Shown: positions 38,156 through 48,103, numbered from the stretch's first letter. The stretch: DNA of 64,000 bases from Bacteroidota bacterium (GCA_018266795.1 JAFDZV010000043.1:94005-158004); one strand, 5' to 3'. The notes: generated by a model not told the origin, from the sequence alone. Made by a program: numbers and translations.

Positions 38156-40396
38156 ATGACACGATCCCGCAACGCTCTCGTCCATACGCTCCTCTGCCTT
38201 CTGCCGGCCATCACCATCGCGTGCGCCACGCAGCGCGCCGAGAGAAGCGCCGTCGCCGATCCGCCTGCACCCTCGATAGTTCCTGCCGCGCAGCAGGCGG
38301 TTCCCTCCGGGCGCGCCGCGCTCGTGGTGCCGGATTCGTTGTGGGATGAGGCGGTGCATCAGCTCATGCCGGGCGGCGGCCCTCTCGGGTTTACCGCGGA
38401 TCAGGTGCTGAGCTACAATCCGGATCCGTACGTGCTCCGCACCGTGTGGTCCCTGTATCGCAATGCCCGTGCGGTGCCCCGCTTCACCGGCCAGGTAAGC
38501 CAGGGGCTGCTGGAGAATGCGGGCGCGATCGACGGCGTGGTGCAGCGCGGGTTCTCGCTGACAGACATCTCCGCCGGACGCATGATGCCGCTCCTTGCGG
38601 ACTCGATCGAGAACCTGCGGTGGTACGGTGCGGTGCGCATCGATCGGCCTGAGGCGTTCGACTCGCTCGTGGCCTATTACGACACCACGCAGAATCACGT
38701 TCCCGTGCGTGCAGTGCCGGACACCGTTGGCATGCCCGACCCATCGATCCGTGCGCGGTGGGCCGCGTTGCCGACGCATGCCCGGTTGCTGATTGCGCGC
38801 CTGCTGGTGGCGATCGATGAGGCGGGCGTCTGGCTTGCCGGTGCGTACAGTGATGATGCGAGGGCCGTGCTGGACCGCGGGCAGACGTTCGGAGCATCAT
38901 CGTATGCGATGGCGAAGGCGCCGTGGTCCGACGAGCGTCTCGGGCAATCGGCAACGCCGGACGTCGGTGCGCTTCGTCTGCTGGACTATCTGGACCGCAG
39001 GCGGCTTGCATTCGCCTCCACGGTGCTCTTCACGCAGGTTGCCCACGCCTTGCGCGAGTTCCGCTCGGCGGATTCGCTCCATCCGGTCGGCGCGATGAAC
39101 CTCGCGGGATTCGAGCTCGAGACCGCGTCCGGTCTGGTGCGCGTGCTGGGAACCGGGAATGATACGGTGGCCGGCTCGGATGCGGTGTTGACCATCGATC
39201 TCGGCGGCGACGACCATTACCTGGGCCGCCTCGCCGCCACCAAGGATCCGGGGCAGATCTGCCTGGCCGTGGATTGCTCCGGCAACGATGTCTACGAGTG
39301 CGCCGGCGAGCCGGCGGCGCTGGCGTGCGGATTGTTCGGCATCGGCGCGCTGTTCGATCTCTCCGGCAACGACCGGTACCACGTGAGCGAGTCCGGACTG
39401 GGATGCGCCTGGTACGGCACCGGTGTTCTGCAGGACTTTGCGGGGGACGATGAGTATGTCACCGACGGGACCTGGGGCCAGGGTGCGGCGCACATCGGCG
39501 TTGGTGCGCTGGTGGACCTTGCCGGCAACGATCGCTACACGTGCGGCAGCGAGTCGCAGGGGCTGGGCTCCACGCTCGGTGCCGGCATCCTGCTGGATGT
39601 CGCCGGCAACGACCGCTACGTGGCCCGCGACGACGGCGCGATCTCGGAGCTCTATCTGGGGCAGTCGGTATCGATGTCGCAGGGGTGCGGATTCGGCCGC
39701 CGCGCCGATCTCGGCGATGGTGCGTCGCTGGCCGGCGGTGTTGGGGCGCTCGTGGACGGCGCCGGCGATGACTACTACAGCGCGCCGGTCTGGAGCCAGG
39801 GAGCAGGCTACTGGTGGGGGCTCGGGATGCTGGAGGATCGTTCCGGCAACGACGTGTACCGCAGCGGCAAGTATTCCATCGGCGCGGCGGCGCACTACGC
39901 CATCGGCTGCAAGGTGGACCTCGAGGGGAACGACGTCTACGCCGTCGGGTACGATGGCGCCATGAACCAGTATCTGGGCCATGCGCGCGATGGATCGATC
40001 GGGATCTCGATCGACGGCGCCGGCGATGACTCCTACCTGCTGAAGCTGAATTGCGGCGGCTCCGCGGACCTGTGCAGCATCGGGCTGATGTGGGATCGCT
40101 CCGGCAACGACACGTATAACATCGACTTCCGCCCGACCCAGGATCAGATTGGCTGGACGGACACGCCGCCGCTTGGAAGCGCAACCTACTACCCCACGCC
40201 GTTCAACTCCTTCCGCGACGACGTCGGCACGTTTGGTCTGTTCCTGGACACCGGTGGGAAGGACACCTATGTCATAGAAGCCAAGGGCTCGCGTGATGTG
40301 CCGTTCAATCCCGATGGCGCCGACGGCACATCGTGGCGCACGCATCGCGCGATGCGCTCTGTCGGGTTCGGGTGGGACATCGACTGGTACAGGTGA
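38156..40396 (+). CDS. Lipoprotein with twelve GNDxY beta repeats
   Basis: The start chosen is ATG at 38156 (MTRSRNALVHTLL), 746 aa, because a signal ending in ITIAC (lipobox-like) follows at once. Residues about 40-340 are mainly helical. From about nt 39,195 onward there are 12 repeats with core D-x2-G-N/D/K-D-x-Y: LGGDDHY, CSGNDVY, LSGNDRY, FAGDDEY, LAGNDRY, VAGNDRY, GAGDDYY, RSGNDVY, LEGNDVY, GAGDDSY, RSGNDTY, TGGKDTY, mostly separated by a Gln/Gly-rich turn (SQGLGS, SQGAGY) and G-IGALVD. The Asp/Asn-rich turns suggest a calcium-bound beta-helix or similar fold. No enzyme motif is seen. It is probably anchored at the outer membrane. Confidence 0.75.
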   Translation: MTRSRNALVHTLLCLLPAITIACATQRAERSAVADPPAPSIVPAAQQAVPSGRAALVVPDSLWDEAVHQLMPGGGPLGFTADQVLSYNPDPYVLRTVWSLYRNARAVPRFTGQVSQGLLENAGAIDGVVQRGFSLTDISAGRMMPLLADSIENLRWYGAVRIDRPEAFDSLVAYYDTTQNHVPVRAVPDTVGMPDPSIRARWAALPTHARLLIARLLVAIDEAGVWLAGAYSDDARAVLDRGQTFGASSYAMAKAPWSDERLGQSATPDVGALRLLDYLDRRRLAFASTVLFTQVAHALREFRSADSLHPVGAMNLAGFELETASGLVRVLGTGNDTVAGSDAVLTIDLGGDDHYLGRLAATKDPGQICLAVDCSGNDVYECAGEPAALACGLFGIGALFDLSGNDRYHVSESGLGCAWYGTGVLQDFAGDDEYVTDGTWGQGAAHIGVGALVDLAGNDRYTCGSESQGLGSTLGAGILLDVAGNDRYVARDDGAISELYLGQSVSMSQGCGFGRRADLGDGASLAGGVGALVDGAGDDYYSAPVWSQGAGYWWGLGMLEDRSGNDVYRSGKYSIGAAAHYAIGCKVDLEGNDVYAVGYDGAMNQYLGHARDGSIGISIDGAGDDSYLLKLNCGGSADLCSIGLMWDRSGNDTYNIDFRPTQDQIGWTDTPPLGSATYYPTPFNSFRDDVGTFGLFLDTGGKDTYVIEAKGSRDVPFNPDGADGTSWRTHRAMRSVGFGWDIDWYR

Positions 40397-40654
40397 GGCG
40401 GTTGGCGAGACCGCAATGTCTTGCTTTGAGCGAAGCGGCAAGAGGCACCGGACGTCGGTTGGGATATCCCGGAGAAGGCGCAGGAGCCTCGAACATTGAA
40501 CCCGGAATGAATTCCGTACCACGGGAACCGGCCGGCACCACATTCGTCTACCCCGAAGGGGTTGCGACGAATTCCCGCGCCGTATCTCATCATCCGAGAA
40601 GCGTTTCATGGCCTGAGCCCATGCGGCGCGCATGCAATCATTTCGCAGATTGAG

Positions 40655-40677
40655 GTTCCTGACACAACAGGACGTTG
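40655..40677 (+). repeat. 23-bp copy of a dispersed upstream element
   Basis: GTTCCTGACACAACAGGACG plus TTG is identical to 56660-56682, inside the right-hand 170-bp inverted repeat. It contains TCCTG-6nt-CAGGA. It lies 30 bp before the start of the propeller gene. The rest of the 40,397-40,707 interval shows no gene. Confidence 0.7.
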
Positions 40678-40707
40678 CCCTCATCGGCTCCTATCCATCC
40701 CAGCCTT

Positions 40708-43700
40708 ATGAACACGAACATTCGAACTCTCTGCATTGCGTTCGTCACACTTCTGCTGCTCCACGCCGTGCCGCTCGGGGCGCAGCAGACAGCCGAAGGC
40801 ATCATCGCGCGATACCAGCAGCGTGTGGGGGGCGGAGAACGGATCCGTGCGGTAACCACTCTGCGGCGGATCGGGACGTTCTACGGCGGCGGCGGCTTCC
40901 AGGCGCAGGTGTGTTACCGGAACACGCGCTCCGGCAAGGTGCGTCAGGAGTTCTCGTTCGGCGGGATGACAGGCATCACCGCATACGACGGCACAAGCGG
41001 CTGGAAGATCGCGCCGTGGGGAGGGAAGAAGGATCCCGAACCGCTCGGGGAGGGGGAGATGAAGGGGATCCTGGACGAAGCTGCGTTCGATGATCCGCTC
41101 TTCGACTTCGCCGCGAAGAAGAACACGGTGGAGTTGATCGGGACCGATCAGATCGAAGGGACCGATGTCTACAAGTTGCGCGCAACGCTTGCAAGCAACG
41201 GCGACGTGCGTACGTACTACATCGACGCCGACTCCTACGTGCCGATCAAGATCGAGGTGAAGCGATTCGTCCGCGGAGCCGAGACCGAGTTCGAGATCGA
41301 ACTGGGTGATTACAAGCAGGTGGACGGGTGGTATCTCCCCTTCGCTGTTGCCACCGGCGGCAAGGGAAGCTCTACGGCCGAGAAGTCACAGATCATCTGG
41401 GATCGGATCGAGGCCAACGTCCCGATGGACGACCGCATGTTCGCGCGGCCGCTTCCGGGTGCGCCGACCGCTCTCCCCGAAGCCGGCGCAACGGCCGGCC
41501 AGCCCTCGGAGAACTCCGCGCAGCAGAATCCTGCCGGCGGAGGCATCCCGCCTTCTGCACAATCGGCGATCGATGAATCGAGCGCACGCGCCGCGGTGGC
41601 ACGTGTGGACTCGGAGACCACATCGGGTCTCGGCGCGCGGAACATCGGCTCGGCCGCCATGAGCGGTCGCGTTGCTGCGGTTGCCGCCGTGCATGAGGGA
41701 GACCGGCTGACGCTGTACGTCGGCGCGGCGAGCGGCGGCGTATGGAAGTCGATGAACGGAGGCACCACCTTCAAGCCGGTCTTCGATCACGAGACCTCGC
41801 TCTCGATCGGCGCCATCGCGATCGACCCCACCAACCCCAAGGTTGTCTGGGTCGGGACCGGCGAGTCCTGGACGCGCAACAGCGTCTCGATGGGGGACGG
41901 CATCTACAAATCCACCGATGCCGGCGAGAGCTGGACGAACATGGGGCTGCCGGAGTCCGAGCGCATCGCCAAGATTCTCATCGACCCGACCGATCCGAAC
42001 ACGGTCTACGTTGCGGTGCCCGGAAAGCTCTGGAGCGACAGCCAGGAGCGGGGAGTTTACAAGACGACCGATGGAGGCCGGCACTGGACGAAGGTTCTCG
42101 CCGGAAGCAATCCTTCAACCGGTTGCTCGATGCTCTCGATGGACCCGACGAACCCGAAGACGATCTATGCTGGGATGTGGGACTTCCGCCGCAAGGGATG
42201 GACGTTCCGCTCCGGCGGCGACGGCCCCGATGCCCCAAGCGGCAGCGGGCTGTTCAAGAGCACGGATGGCGGAACCACCTGGAAGCAGCTGGACGAGAAG
42301 AGTGCGAAGGGCCTTCCGCCGAAGCCGTGGGGACGTGTTGCGGTGACGGTTGCTCCATCCAATGCAAATGTTGTGTACGCATTCATCGAAGCCGTGCCTC
42401 CGCTCAACGCGCTCTACCGTTCGTCCGACGGCGGGAAGACGTGGGAGATGAAGGACCGGAGCCAGAACATGATCTGGCGTCCGTTCTACTTCGCAAACCT
42501 GATCGTCGATCCGAAGAACGAGAACCGCATCTTCAAGCCGGACGGTTCGCTCATCATGAGCAGCGACGGCGGTGCGAGCTTCAGCAATATCAGCGGCGGC
42601 ACACATGGCGATCACCACGATCTCTGGGTGGACCCCCTCAACACCGATCACCTGATTGCCGGCGACGACGGCGGCCTCTGGTACTCGTACGACGGCGGCA
42701 ACCGATGGTGGAAGGCGGACAACCTGCCGATCTCCCAGTTCTATCATGTGAGCGTGGACATGGACAAACCGTTCAAGGTCTACGGCGGCCTGCAGGACAA
42801 CAGCTCGTGGGTCGGCGAGTCCGAGTATCCCGGCGGGATCACCAACAGCCGCTGGGAGAACATGTACGGCGGCGACGGATTCTGGATGTTCCCGGACCCC
42901 ACCAACCCGGACTACATCTACGCGGAGGCGCAGGGGGGGAACATCGGCCGTGTCAACCGCAGAACGCACGAGAGCCGCGACATCCAGCCGTTGCCGGGCT
43001 ACAAGGAAGGGAAGCTTCGCTTCAACTGGAACACGCCGATTCATATCAGCCCAACCCACGGCGGCACGATCTATCTCGGCTCGCAGTTCCTCTTTCGCTC
43101 GACCGATTCCGGGCAGACGTGGGCGCGCATCTCTCCGGACCTGACCACCAACGATCCCGCCAAGCAGAAGCAGGAGGAGTCGGGAGGCGTCACGGTGGAC
43201 AATTCGTCCGCCGAGATGCACACCACGATCTACGCGATCGCCGAGTCGCCGAAGGATCCGAACGTGATCTGGGCCGGCACGGACGACGGCAATCTCCAGC
43301 TCACGCGCGACGATGGAGGGCACTGGACGAATGTGGTTGGCAACGTGCGCGGCCTTCCGAAGAATGCATGGGTCTCCTCCGTGGAGCCGGGGCACTTCGC
43401 GGCGGGAACGATCTACGCCACGTTCGATCTGCACACGTTCGGCGACATGCGTCCGTACGTCTTCAAGTCCACCGATTACGGATCGACGTGGACGCCGCTC
43501 ATCTCCGAATCGTCGCCGGTGCGCGGGTATGCGCACGTGATCAAGGAGGATCTTGTCAACCCGCAGCTTCTTTTCCTGGGGACCGAGTTCGGCCTCTGGA
43601 TCTCCGTGGATGGCGGCGTGCAGTGGTCGCGGTACAAGGGGAGCGACATGCCGAACGTTGCCGTACGCGACCTGGCGATTCATCCGCGCGACAACGATCT

Positions 43701-44628
43701 GGTGATCGCAACGCACGGGCGCGGCATCTGGATCGTCGACGACATCACGCCGCTCCGCGCGCTGACGGCGGAGACGCTCTCTCGTGGCGCGGCGTTCTTC
43801 CAGAGCGAGCCGGTGGTACAATACCTTTCCGCCAGCGGCGGCTGGGCAAACGGCGACGCTTCGTTCGTTGGCTCCAATCCTCCGGACGATGCCGTGATCA
43901 CCTACTTCCTGCAGAAGCGTCACATCTTCGGCGACATGAAGCTGGAGATACACGATCCGTCGGGAAAGCTTCTGGCGACTCTCCCAACCAGCAAGCGCCG
44001 GGGGCTGAGCCGCGTCACGTGGGCCATGCGGATGGACCCGCCGCGCATCCCGCCGGCTGCGAGTGGAGGGTTCGGCGTTGGCCCGCGTTATCTGCCGGGC
44101 ACCTACACAGTGAGGCTGGTCAATGGCGACAGCGAGTACACCGCTCCGCTGCATGTTGTTCCGGACCCGCGATCGAAGCACACCGCCGCCGATCGCCAGG
44201 AGCAATGGGCGCTTGCGAACAGGCTGTATGGAATGCTGGGAGATATGACCACGCTTGTCGATCAGATGAACGACCTGCGCCGGACGCTCGATGACCGTGC
44301 GGCGCGAGCCGCCGGCTCGCTGGCGCCCGCGCTGCGCAAGGCAGCGGCGGAGGTGGATTCGCTCCGGAGGCAGATCGTTGCGACCAAGGAAGGAGGAATG
44401 ATCACGGGCGAGGAGCGGCTGCGCGAGCATCTGACCAATCTGTACGGCAGCGTCAACGGTTACGAGGGACGCCCATCGCAGACGCAGGTGGCCAATGCGG
44501 ATGCGATCGCCCGCGAGCTTGGCGATGTCTCGAAGCAGTTCACCGCATGGATCGGCGATCACATCGGTCCGCTCAACACGGAGCTGAAGGCGCAGGGCCT
44601 GCCTGCCATCGACGTACGAATGCCGTAG
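40708..44628 (+). CDS. Secreted VPS10/sialidase-fold propeller protein with LolA-like N-terminal domain
   Basis: The start chosen is ATG at 40708 (MNTNIRTLC), 1,306 aa, with a signal peptide ending PLGA-Q. Residues about 25-245 look like an outer-membrane lipoprotein-sorting (LolA/LolB-like) domain (AEGIIARYQQRVGGGERI, YDGTSGWKI, DVYKLRATL, YYIDADSYVPIKIE, GWYLPFAV). The rest is the well-known bacterial sortilin/VPS10-type double propeller with about ten Asp-box-like turns (STDAGESW, TTDGGRHW, STDGGTTW, SSDGGKTW, STDSGQTW, TRDDGGHW, STDYGSTW, SVDGGVQW) and the GTGESWTRNS and HGRGIWIVDD blocks. The C-terminal part (about 1,050-1,306) is beta then helical. Usual family members lack the N-terminal domain. 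A protein- or glycan-binding surface role is likely. Confidence 0.85.
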   Translation: MNTNIRTLCIAFVTLLLLHAVPLGAQQTAEGIIARYQQRVGGGERIRAVTTLRRIGTFYGGGGFQAQVCYRNTRSGKVRQEFSFGGMTGITAYDGTSGWKIAPWGGKKDPEPLGEGEMKGILDEAAFDDPLFDFAAKKNTVELIGTDQIEGTDVYKLRATLASNGDVRTYYIDADSYVPIKIEVKRFVRGAETEFEIELGDYKQVDGWYLPFAVATGGKGSSTAEKSQIIWDRIEANVPMDDRMFARPLPGAPTALPEAGATAGQPSENSAQQNPAGGGIPPSAQSAIDESSARAAVARVDSETTSGLGARNIGSAAMSGRVAAVAAVHEGDRLTLYVGAASGGVWKSMNGGTTFKPVFDHETSLSIGAIAIDPTNPKVVWVGTGESWTRNSVSMGDGIYKSTDAGESWTNMGLPESERIAKILIDPTDPNTVYVAVPGKLWSDSQERGVYKTTDGGRHWTKVLAGSNPSTGCSMLSMDPTNPKTIYAGMWDFRRKGWTFRSGGDGPDAPSGSGLFKSTDGGTTWKQLDEKSAKGLPPKPWGRVAVTVAPSNANVVYAFIEAVPPLNALYRSSDGGKTWEMKDRSQNMIWRPFYFANLIVDPKNENRIFKPDGSLIMSSDGGASFSNISGGTHGDHHDLWVDPLNTDHLIAGDDGGLWYSYDGGNRWWKADNLPISQFYHVSVDMDKPFKVYGGLQDNSSWVGESEYPGGITNSRWENMYGGDGFWMFPDPTNPDYIYAEAQGGNIGRVNRRTHESRDIQPLPGYKEGKLRFNWNTPIHISPTHGGTIYLGSQFLFRSTDSGQTWARISPDLTTNDPAKQKQEESGGVTVDNSSAEMHTTIYAIAESPKDPNVIWAGTDDGNLQLTRDDGGHWTNVVGNVRGLPKNAWVSSVEPGHFAAGTIYATFDLHTFGDMRPYVFKSTDYGSTWTPLISESSPVRGYAHVIKEDLVNPQLLFLGTEFGLWISVDGGVQWSRYKGSDMPNVAVRDLAIHPRDNDLVIATHGRGIWIVDDITPLRALTAETLSRGAAFFQSEPVVQYLSASGGWANGDASFVGSNPPDDAVITYFLQKRHIFGDMKLEIHDPSGKLLATLPTSKRRGLSRVTWAMRMDPPRIPPAASGGFGVGPRYLPGTYTVRLVNGDSEYTAPLHVVPDPRSKHTAADRQEQWALANRLYGMLGDMTTLVDQMNDLRRTLDDRAARAAGSLAPALRKAAAEVDSLRRQIVATKEGGMITGEERLREHLTNLYGSVNGYEGRPSQTQVANADAIARELGDVSKQFTAWIGDHIGPLNTELKAQGLPAIDVRMP

Positions 44629-44763
44629 GTGTACCGGTCGGCCTTGGACATCATCAACGGCTGTGGCAACCATGGGGCCGGTTCTTTGCGTGCTCCCCTG
44701 CGGATGTTCGTCGTATCTCTCCGATATTTCGGTGAACGACTATGTGATCATGGGGTGGATACC

Positions 44764-44988
44764 ATGAGTGTCGAAGAACTGAAAGAAGAGGCGCTCCGGC
44801 TCGGTCCGGAGGCGCGGGCATATCTGGCGAGGGAATTGGTGGCGAGTCTGGAAGGGATTTCCGAGACCGAAATCGAAGGACTCTGGATCGATGAGGCTAT
44901 GCGTCGCGACAAGTCGATCGACAACGGATCCGCGCGCGCATACGCGGCTGACGAAGTACTGGCTCGCGCTCGAGCACGTCGCACATGA
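44764..44988 (+). CDS. Antitoxin, addiction-module component family (TIGR02574-like)
   Basis: 74 aa: MSVEELKEEALRLGPEARAY, then LARELVASLEGISETEIEGLW and a basic tail. This is the standard short helical pattern of addiction-module antitoxins paired with RelE/ParE toxins. The stop (TGA 44986-44988) overlaps ATG 44985 of the toxin frame, the usual translational coupling. The partner toxin is frameshifted, so this antitoxin may stand alone. Confidence 0.8.
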   Translation: MSVEELKEEALRLGPEARAYLARELVASLEGISETEIEGLWIDEAMRRDKSIDNGSARAYAADEVLARARARRT

Positions 44989-45289
44989 TGTGGACCGTTT
45001 CGATTCACGAAGCGGCCGAGATGGAAATCGACGAAGCCGTTGGATTCTACGACCAGGAAAGTCCCGGTCTTGGAGCGGCATTTATCGATGAGGTACAACG
45101 CTCTCTCCGGATCATTGTGGAATTCCCCGCTGCATCACCAACAATGAAACAATGACCGATACCATCAGGATGAAGAATCTGATCAGGTTCCCCTACTGGC
45201 TGGTGTATTCGATCCGGGCGAACGAAATCCGGATTCTGGCGGTGGCGCATCAGAAGAAGCGTCCTAATTATTGGCGCAGCAGGCAGTGA
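44985..45289 (+). pseudogene. RelE/ParE-family toxin, frameshifted
   Basis: From ATG 44985 the frame reads MMWTVSIHEAAEMEIDEAVG, then FYDQESPGLGAAFIDEVQ and IIVEFPAASPTMKQ, and stops at 45153-45155. The missing C-terminal half is intact in another frame: RMKNLIRFPYWLVYSI, IRILAVAHQKKRPNYW, stop at 45287-45289. One missing base or two extra bases between about 45,130 and 45,155 (near AATGAAACAATGA) explain the break. The joined product would be about 100 aa, the normal ParE size, with the typical FPY and HQKRxPxYW endings. Toxin inactivation with a kept antitoxin is the simplest reading. Confidence 0.8.
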
Positions 45290-45342
45290 CGATCGTTACG
45301 AGCTGTGTGGCCCACGCAAAGATCTGTCGGGAGAGATGAAGG

Positions 45343-46137
45343 ATGCGGCTTGTCGACTTCACCGGTAAGCGTGACGCCGACCCGGAACGTGCAGCGTTTC
45401 AGACGCACTACGAGCGCTTCTGGTCATCGCCGGAGGGCACCCAGGCCGAGTTGGAGCCTGCGACGCTGAGCTCGCGGCTCGCAGCTCTCGGGGCGCAACT
45501 CGCGGCATCCGAACGCGCGTTCAATGACCTCGGCCTGCCGGCCTCCGGGCTCGACGCAGTGGCCTTCGTGGGGCGTGCAACGTCCAATGGCCATGCGTGC
45601 CTTCTTTCCGGCAGGTTCATCGCGTGGTATGCGCTGGAGCAGTTTCTCACGCCGCAAGACTTCGCCGCCTTCGTCCCGCACGAATTGGCTCATGCCCTGC
45701 ACTATGCACTGGTACCCGATTTCTACTTCACGTCGGCAGAAGAGCAGAGATGCACCGGCCGCCAGCTGGTGACCGAAGGCCTTGCAACGCGCGTGGCCCA
45801 ACGGGCCGGCTCTCTTTCACCGGAGGTCGCACTCTGGGGTGGCCATCTGGAGACCGGGCCGGCGCGGTTGTGGATATCACGCTGCAGGAGCAGCCGGCGC
45901 GAGCTTGTCCGGTTCATTCTGGACAACTGGGCCGAATCCCTTCCCGGGAACCCGCTGTTCACCTACAACCATGCCGAGGACGTAGCTCGCAACAGAGGGG
46001 GATACTATGCGGGCCTGGCCGCCACAGCCTATCTGGAGGATGTCGAGAAGCTCTCCCTCGCAGAACTCCTTGGCATGCCCAGGTTCGACGCCGAGCAAGC
46101 CTATCAACGGGCGTTGCTGAAGATGCTTGCTGCCTGA
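45343..46137 (+). CDS. Putative zinc-dependent peptidase (DUF2268-like gluzincin)
   Basis: 264 aa, no signal peptide. The zinc site is visible: His113-Glu114-x-x-His117 (PHELAHALHY) and Glu145 in VTEGLAT, the gluzincin arrangement. The C-terminal YYAGLAATAYLE also fits predicted Zn-dependent proteases of the DUF2268 group. Substrate unknown. It stands alone between the broken toxin-antitoxin pair and the VOC gene. Confidence 0.75.
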   Translation: MRLVDFTGKRDADPERAAFQTHYERFWSSPEGTQAELEPATLSSRLAALGAQLAASERAFNDLGLPASGLDAVAFVGRATSNGHACLLSGRFIAWYALEQFLTPQDFAAFVPHELAHALHYALVPDFYFTSAEEQRCTGRQLVTEGLATRVAQRAGSLSPEVALWGGHLETGPARLWISRCRSSRRELVRFILDNWAESLPGNPLFTYNHAEDVARNRGGYYAGLAATAYLEDVEKLSLAELLGMPRFDAEQAYQRALLKMLAA

Positions 46138-46434
46138 CATCGCGCAGCAGTTCCGGCGCAGGCAACCGAACCTCCACTGATGCAGCGGTGACCCTGCCGA
46201 TGCTGCGGCACATGCGGTGTGGGGTTACTACCGCAGGGATGAGCGCGCTGCTGTAGCAACCGCGCGCCGGGCAGCCCACGTTCCGCTCAACGATATTCAC
46301 CTCCCGCCACGATCGCATTGCATGCCGATTCGCCCTGGTGCGCCGCCGCCGTATATTCGGCGCGCTCCGCGCAGCAATCGTACACCGCGCGGACCTGGTT
46401 ACGATGTAGTCCAGATACCTTCAAGGAGGATGCA

Positions 46435-46923
46435 ATGCGAACCTTGATTCTGTTGACAGCGGCCATGATGGTGATGACGCTCGCGCGCGTGCAGGCCCAG
46501 ACCGATCCCACAACGGCGCTGCCGGCCGATGTGGGGCCCGGCCGTATCGCTTGGTTCGATATCACGACCACGGATATCTCGAAGGCCAAGGAGTTCTACG
46601 GCAAGCTGTTCGGCTGGACGTTCGCCGCGGTGCATGGAACCGATCAGGCGGTCGAGATCGTCGCCGCCGGCTCATCGATCGGCACGATCCGCCTTGCCGA
46701 TGGCAGCATCAGCTCCTTCAACGGCGTGGTCTACGTTCAGGTGAATGATATTCAGGAGGCGAGCCGCAGGGCAAAGGAACTCGGTGGAATGGTGCCGCCG
46801 GGATTTCCCTTCAACCTGCCGGACGGCAGAGGAGCCATCTCGCTCGTCGCCGATCCATCCGGCCATCCCATCGGGATGTATTCCAGAACACCTATCCCGT
46901 TGAAGAAGCCGGCCGCGAAATAG
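46435..46923 (+). CDS. Secreted VOC-fold (glyoxalase-like) protein
   Basis: 162 aa from ATG 46435, set by a strong AAGGAGGA ribosome site 6 nt upstream. The signal peptide ends VQA-Q, unusual for this normally cytoplasmic fold. The mature part starts a VOC unit with IAWFDITTTDISKAKEFY and GKLFGWTFA and ends VADPSGHPIGMY. The metal-binding positions of true glyoxalases are not all evident, so binding rather than catalysis is possible. Confidence 0.8.
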   Translation: MRTLILLTAAMMVMTLARVQAQTDPTTALPADVGPGRIAWFDITTTDISKAKEFYGKLFGWTFAAVHGTDQAVEIVAAGSSIGTIRLADGSISSFNGVVYVQVNDIQEASRRAKELGGMVPPGFPFNLPDGRGAISLVADPSGHPIGMYSRTPIPLKKPAAK

Positions 46924-47044
46924 CGAGCCGGTTCTTCGTTGACCGCACGGTTGGCCATTACACGGAAGGCTTCATCACTCAATGCACCCCCGTCGAGTGG
47001 GATACCCTCACAGGCACCGAACGGCGTACTCCCAGGCAACCCTC

Positions 47045-47935
47045 ATGACGCGAACAGATATGCAACCGGTTCTCGTGACCGGCGCCACCGGCCGTGTCGG
47101 GCGTCTCGTGGTCGCACAGTTGCTGGAGGCCGGCGTGCCGGTGCGTGCACTATCGCGCCGGCCTGCCGATGCCGGATTACCGGCGGCCGTCGAAGTGGTA
47201 TCGGGCGACCTCACTCTGCCCGAATCGCTGGACGCCGGGCTTCGGGGTATCGGCGCGGTGTTTCTGGTCTGGACTGCGCCGCCGGCTACCGCGCCTGCCG
47301 TCATCGAGCGTCTCGCGGCACACGCGCGTCGCGTCGTTCTTCTCTCCTCGCCGCACCGGACGCCACATCCGTTCTTTCAGCAACCCAACCCGATGGCTCG
47401 GCTCCACGCAGAGCTCGAGCGCCTCATCGCGGCCTCGGGGCTCGAGTCCACGATCATCCGGCCCGGGATGTTTGCCTCGAACATCCTCTTCTGGTGGACC
47501 TCCATGATCCGCGACGGCAACGTTGTCCGGTGGCCCTACGGCGCCGCCGAGACGGCTCCGATCGACGAGCGCGACCTGGCGGCCGTGGCAGCGCGCGCGC
47601 TGTACGAGGAGGAGCACGGAGGAGCCGACTACGTCCTCACGGGCCCCGAGTCGCTGAGTCAGGCGGAGCAGGTGGGAATCATCGGCGACGTCATCGGGCG
47701 CCCGATCCGGTTCGAGGAGATGTCGCCGGAGGAGTTCCGCCGCGAGACCGCAGGCCATTGGCCGGCTCCGGTGGTGGATATGTTGCTGGCCGCGTGGGGA
47801 GCGGCGATCGGACAGCCGGTATACATGACCTCCACCGTGTCCGGCATCATCGGGTCGCCTCCGCGAACCTTCCGCCAGTGGGCCGAGGACCATGCCGACG
47901 CATTCCTGAAGCGTCCGGAGGGTCATGAGGTGTGA
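47045..47935 (+). CDS. NmrA-like NAD(P)-binding Rossmann protein
   Basis: 296 aa (start ATG 47045; ATG 47060 is also possible). The nucleotide-binding motif VLVTGATGRVGRLV lies at the N-terminus, with R-x2-SRRP after the second strand favouring NADP. SSPHRTPHPFF and IRPGMFASNILFW are typical of atypical short-chain dehydrogenases of the NmrA/quinone-oxidoreductase-2 type. Either a reductase of small electrophiles or a redox-sensing protein. Confidence 0.85.
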   Translation: MTRTDMQPVLVTGATGRVGRLVVAQLLEAGVPVRALSRRPADAGLPAAVEVVSGDLTLPESLDAGLRGIGAVFLVWTAPPATAPAVIERLAAHARRVVLLSSPHRTPHPFFQQPNPMARLHAELERLIAASGLESTIIRPGMFASNILFWWTSMIRDGNVVRWPYGAAETAPIDERDLAAVAARALYEEEHGGADYVLTGPESLSQAEQVGIIGDVIGRPIRFEEMSPEEFRRETAGHWPAPVVDMLLAAWGAAIGQPVYMTSTVSGIIGSPPRTFRQWAEDHADAFLKRPEGHEV

Positions 47936-48103
47936 AGGACACCGAGTGGCGTTGTGCACTGTGCGTTCCCTTCGGCGCGGGCTGGCATTGCGATACGTCA
48001 CCGCTCGCGCGCCGCTGCTGTGAACTGTGGTGTCAGGGTATATCCAAACGGAGACGGCTGCGGGCAGTCCGCGATCCGTTGCATTCGACTTCAACACGAA
48101 ACG

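Noticed and set aside
38897..40684. 595-codon frame on the minus strand
   Set aside because: Antisense to the GNDxY lipoprotein; repeats in its translation only mirror those of the real gene.
42115..44673. 852-codon frame on the minus strand
   Set aside because: Antisense to the propeller gene, no family resemblance.
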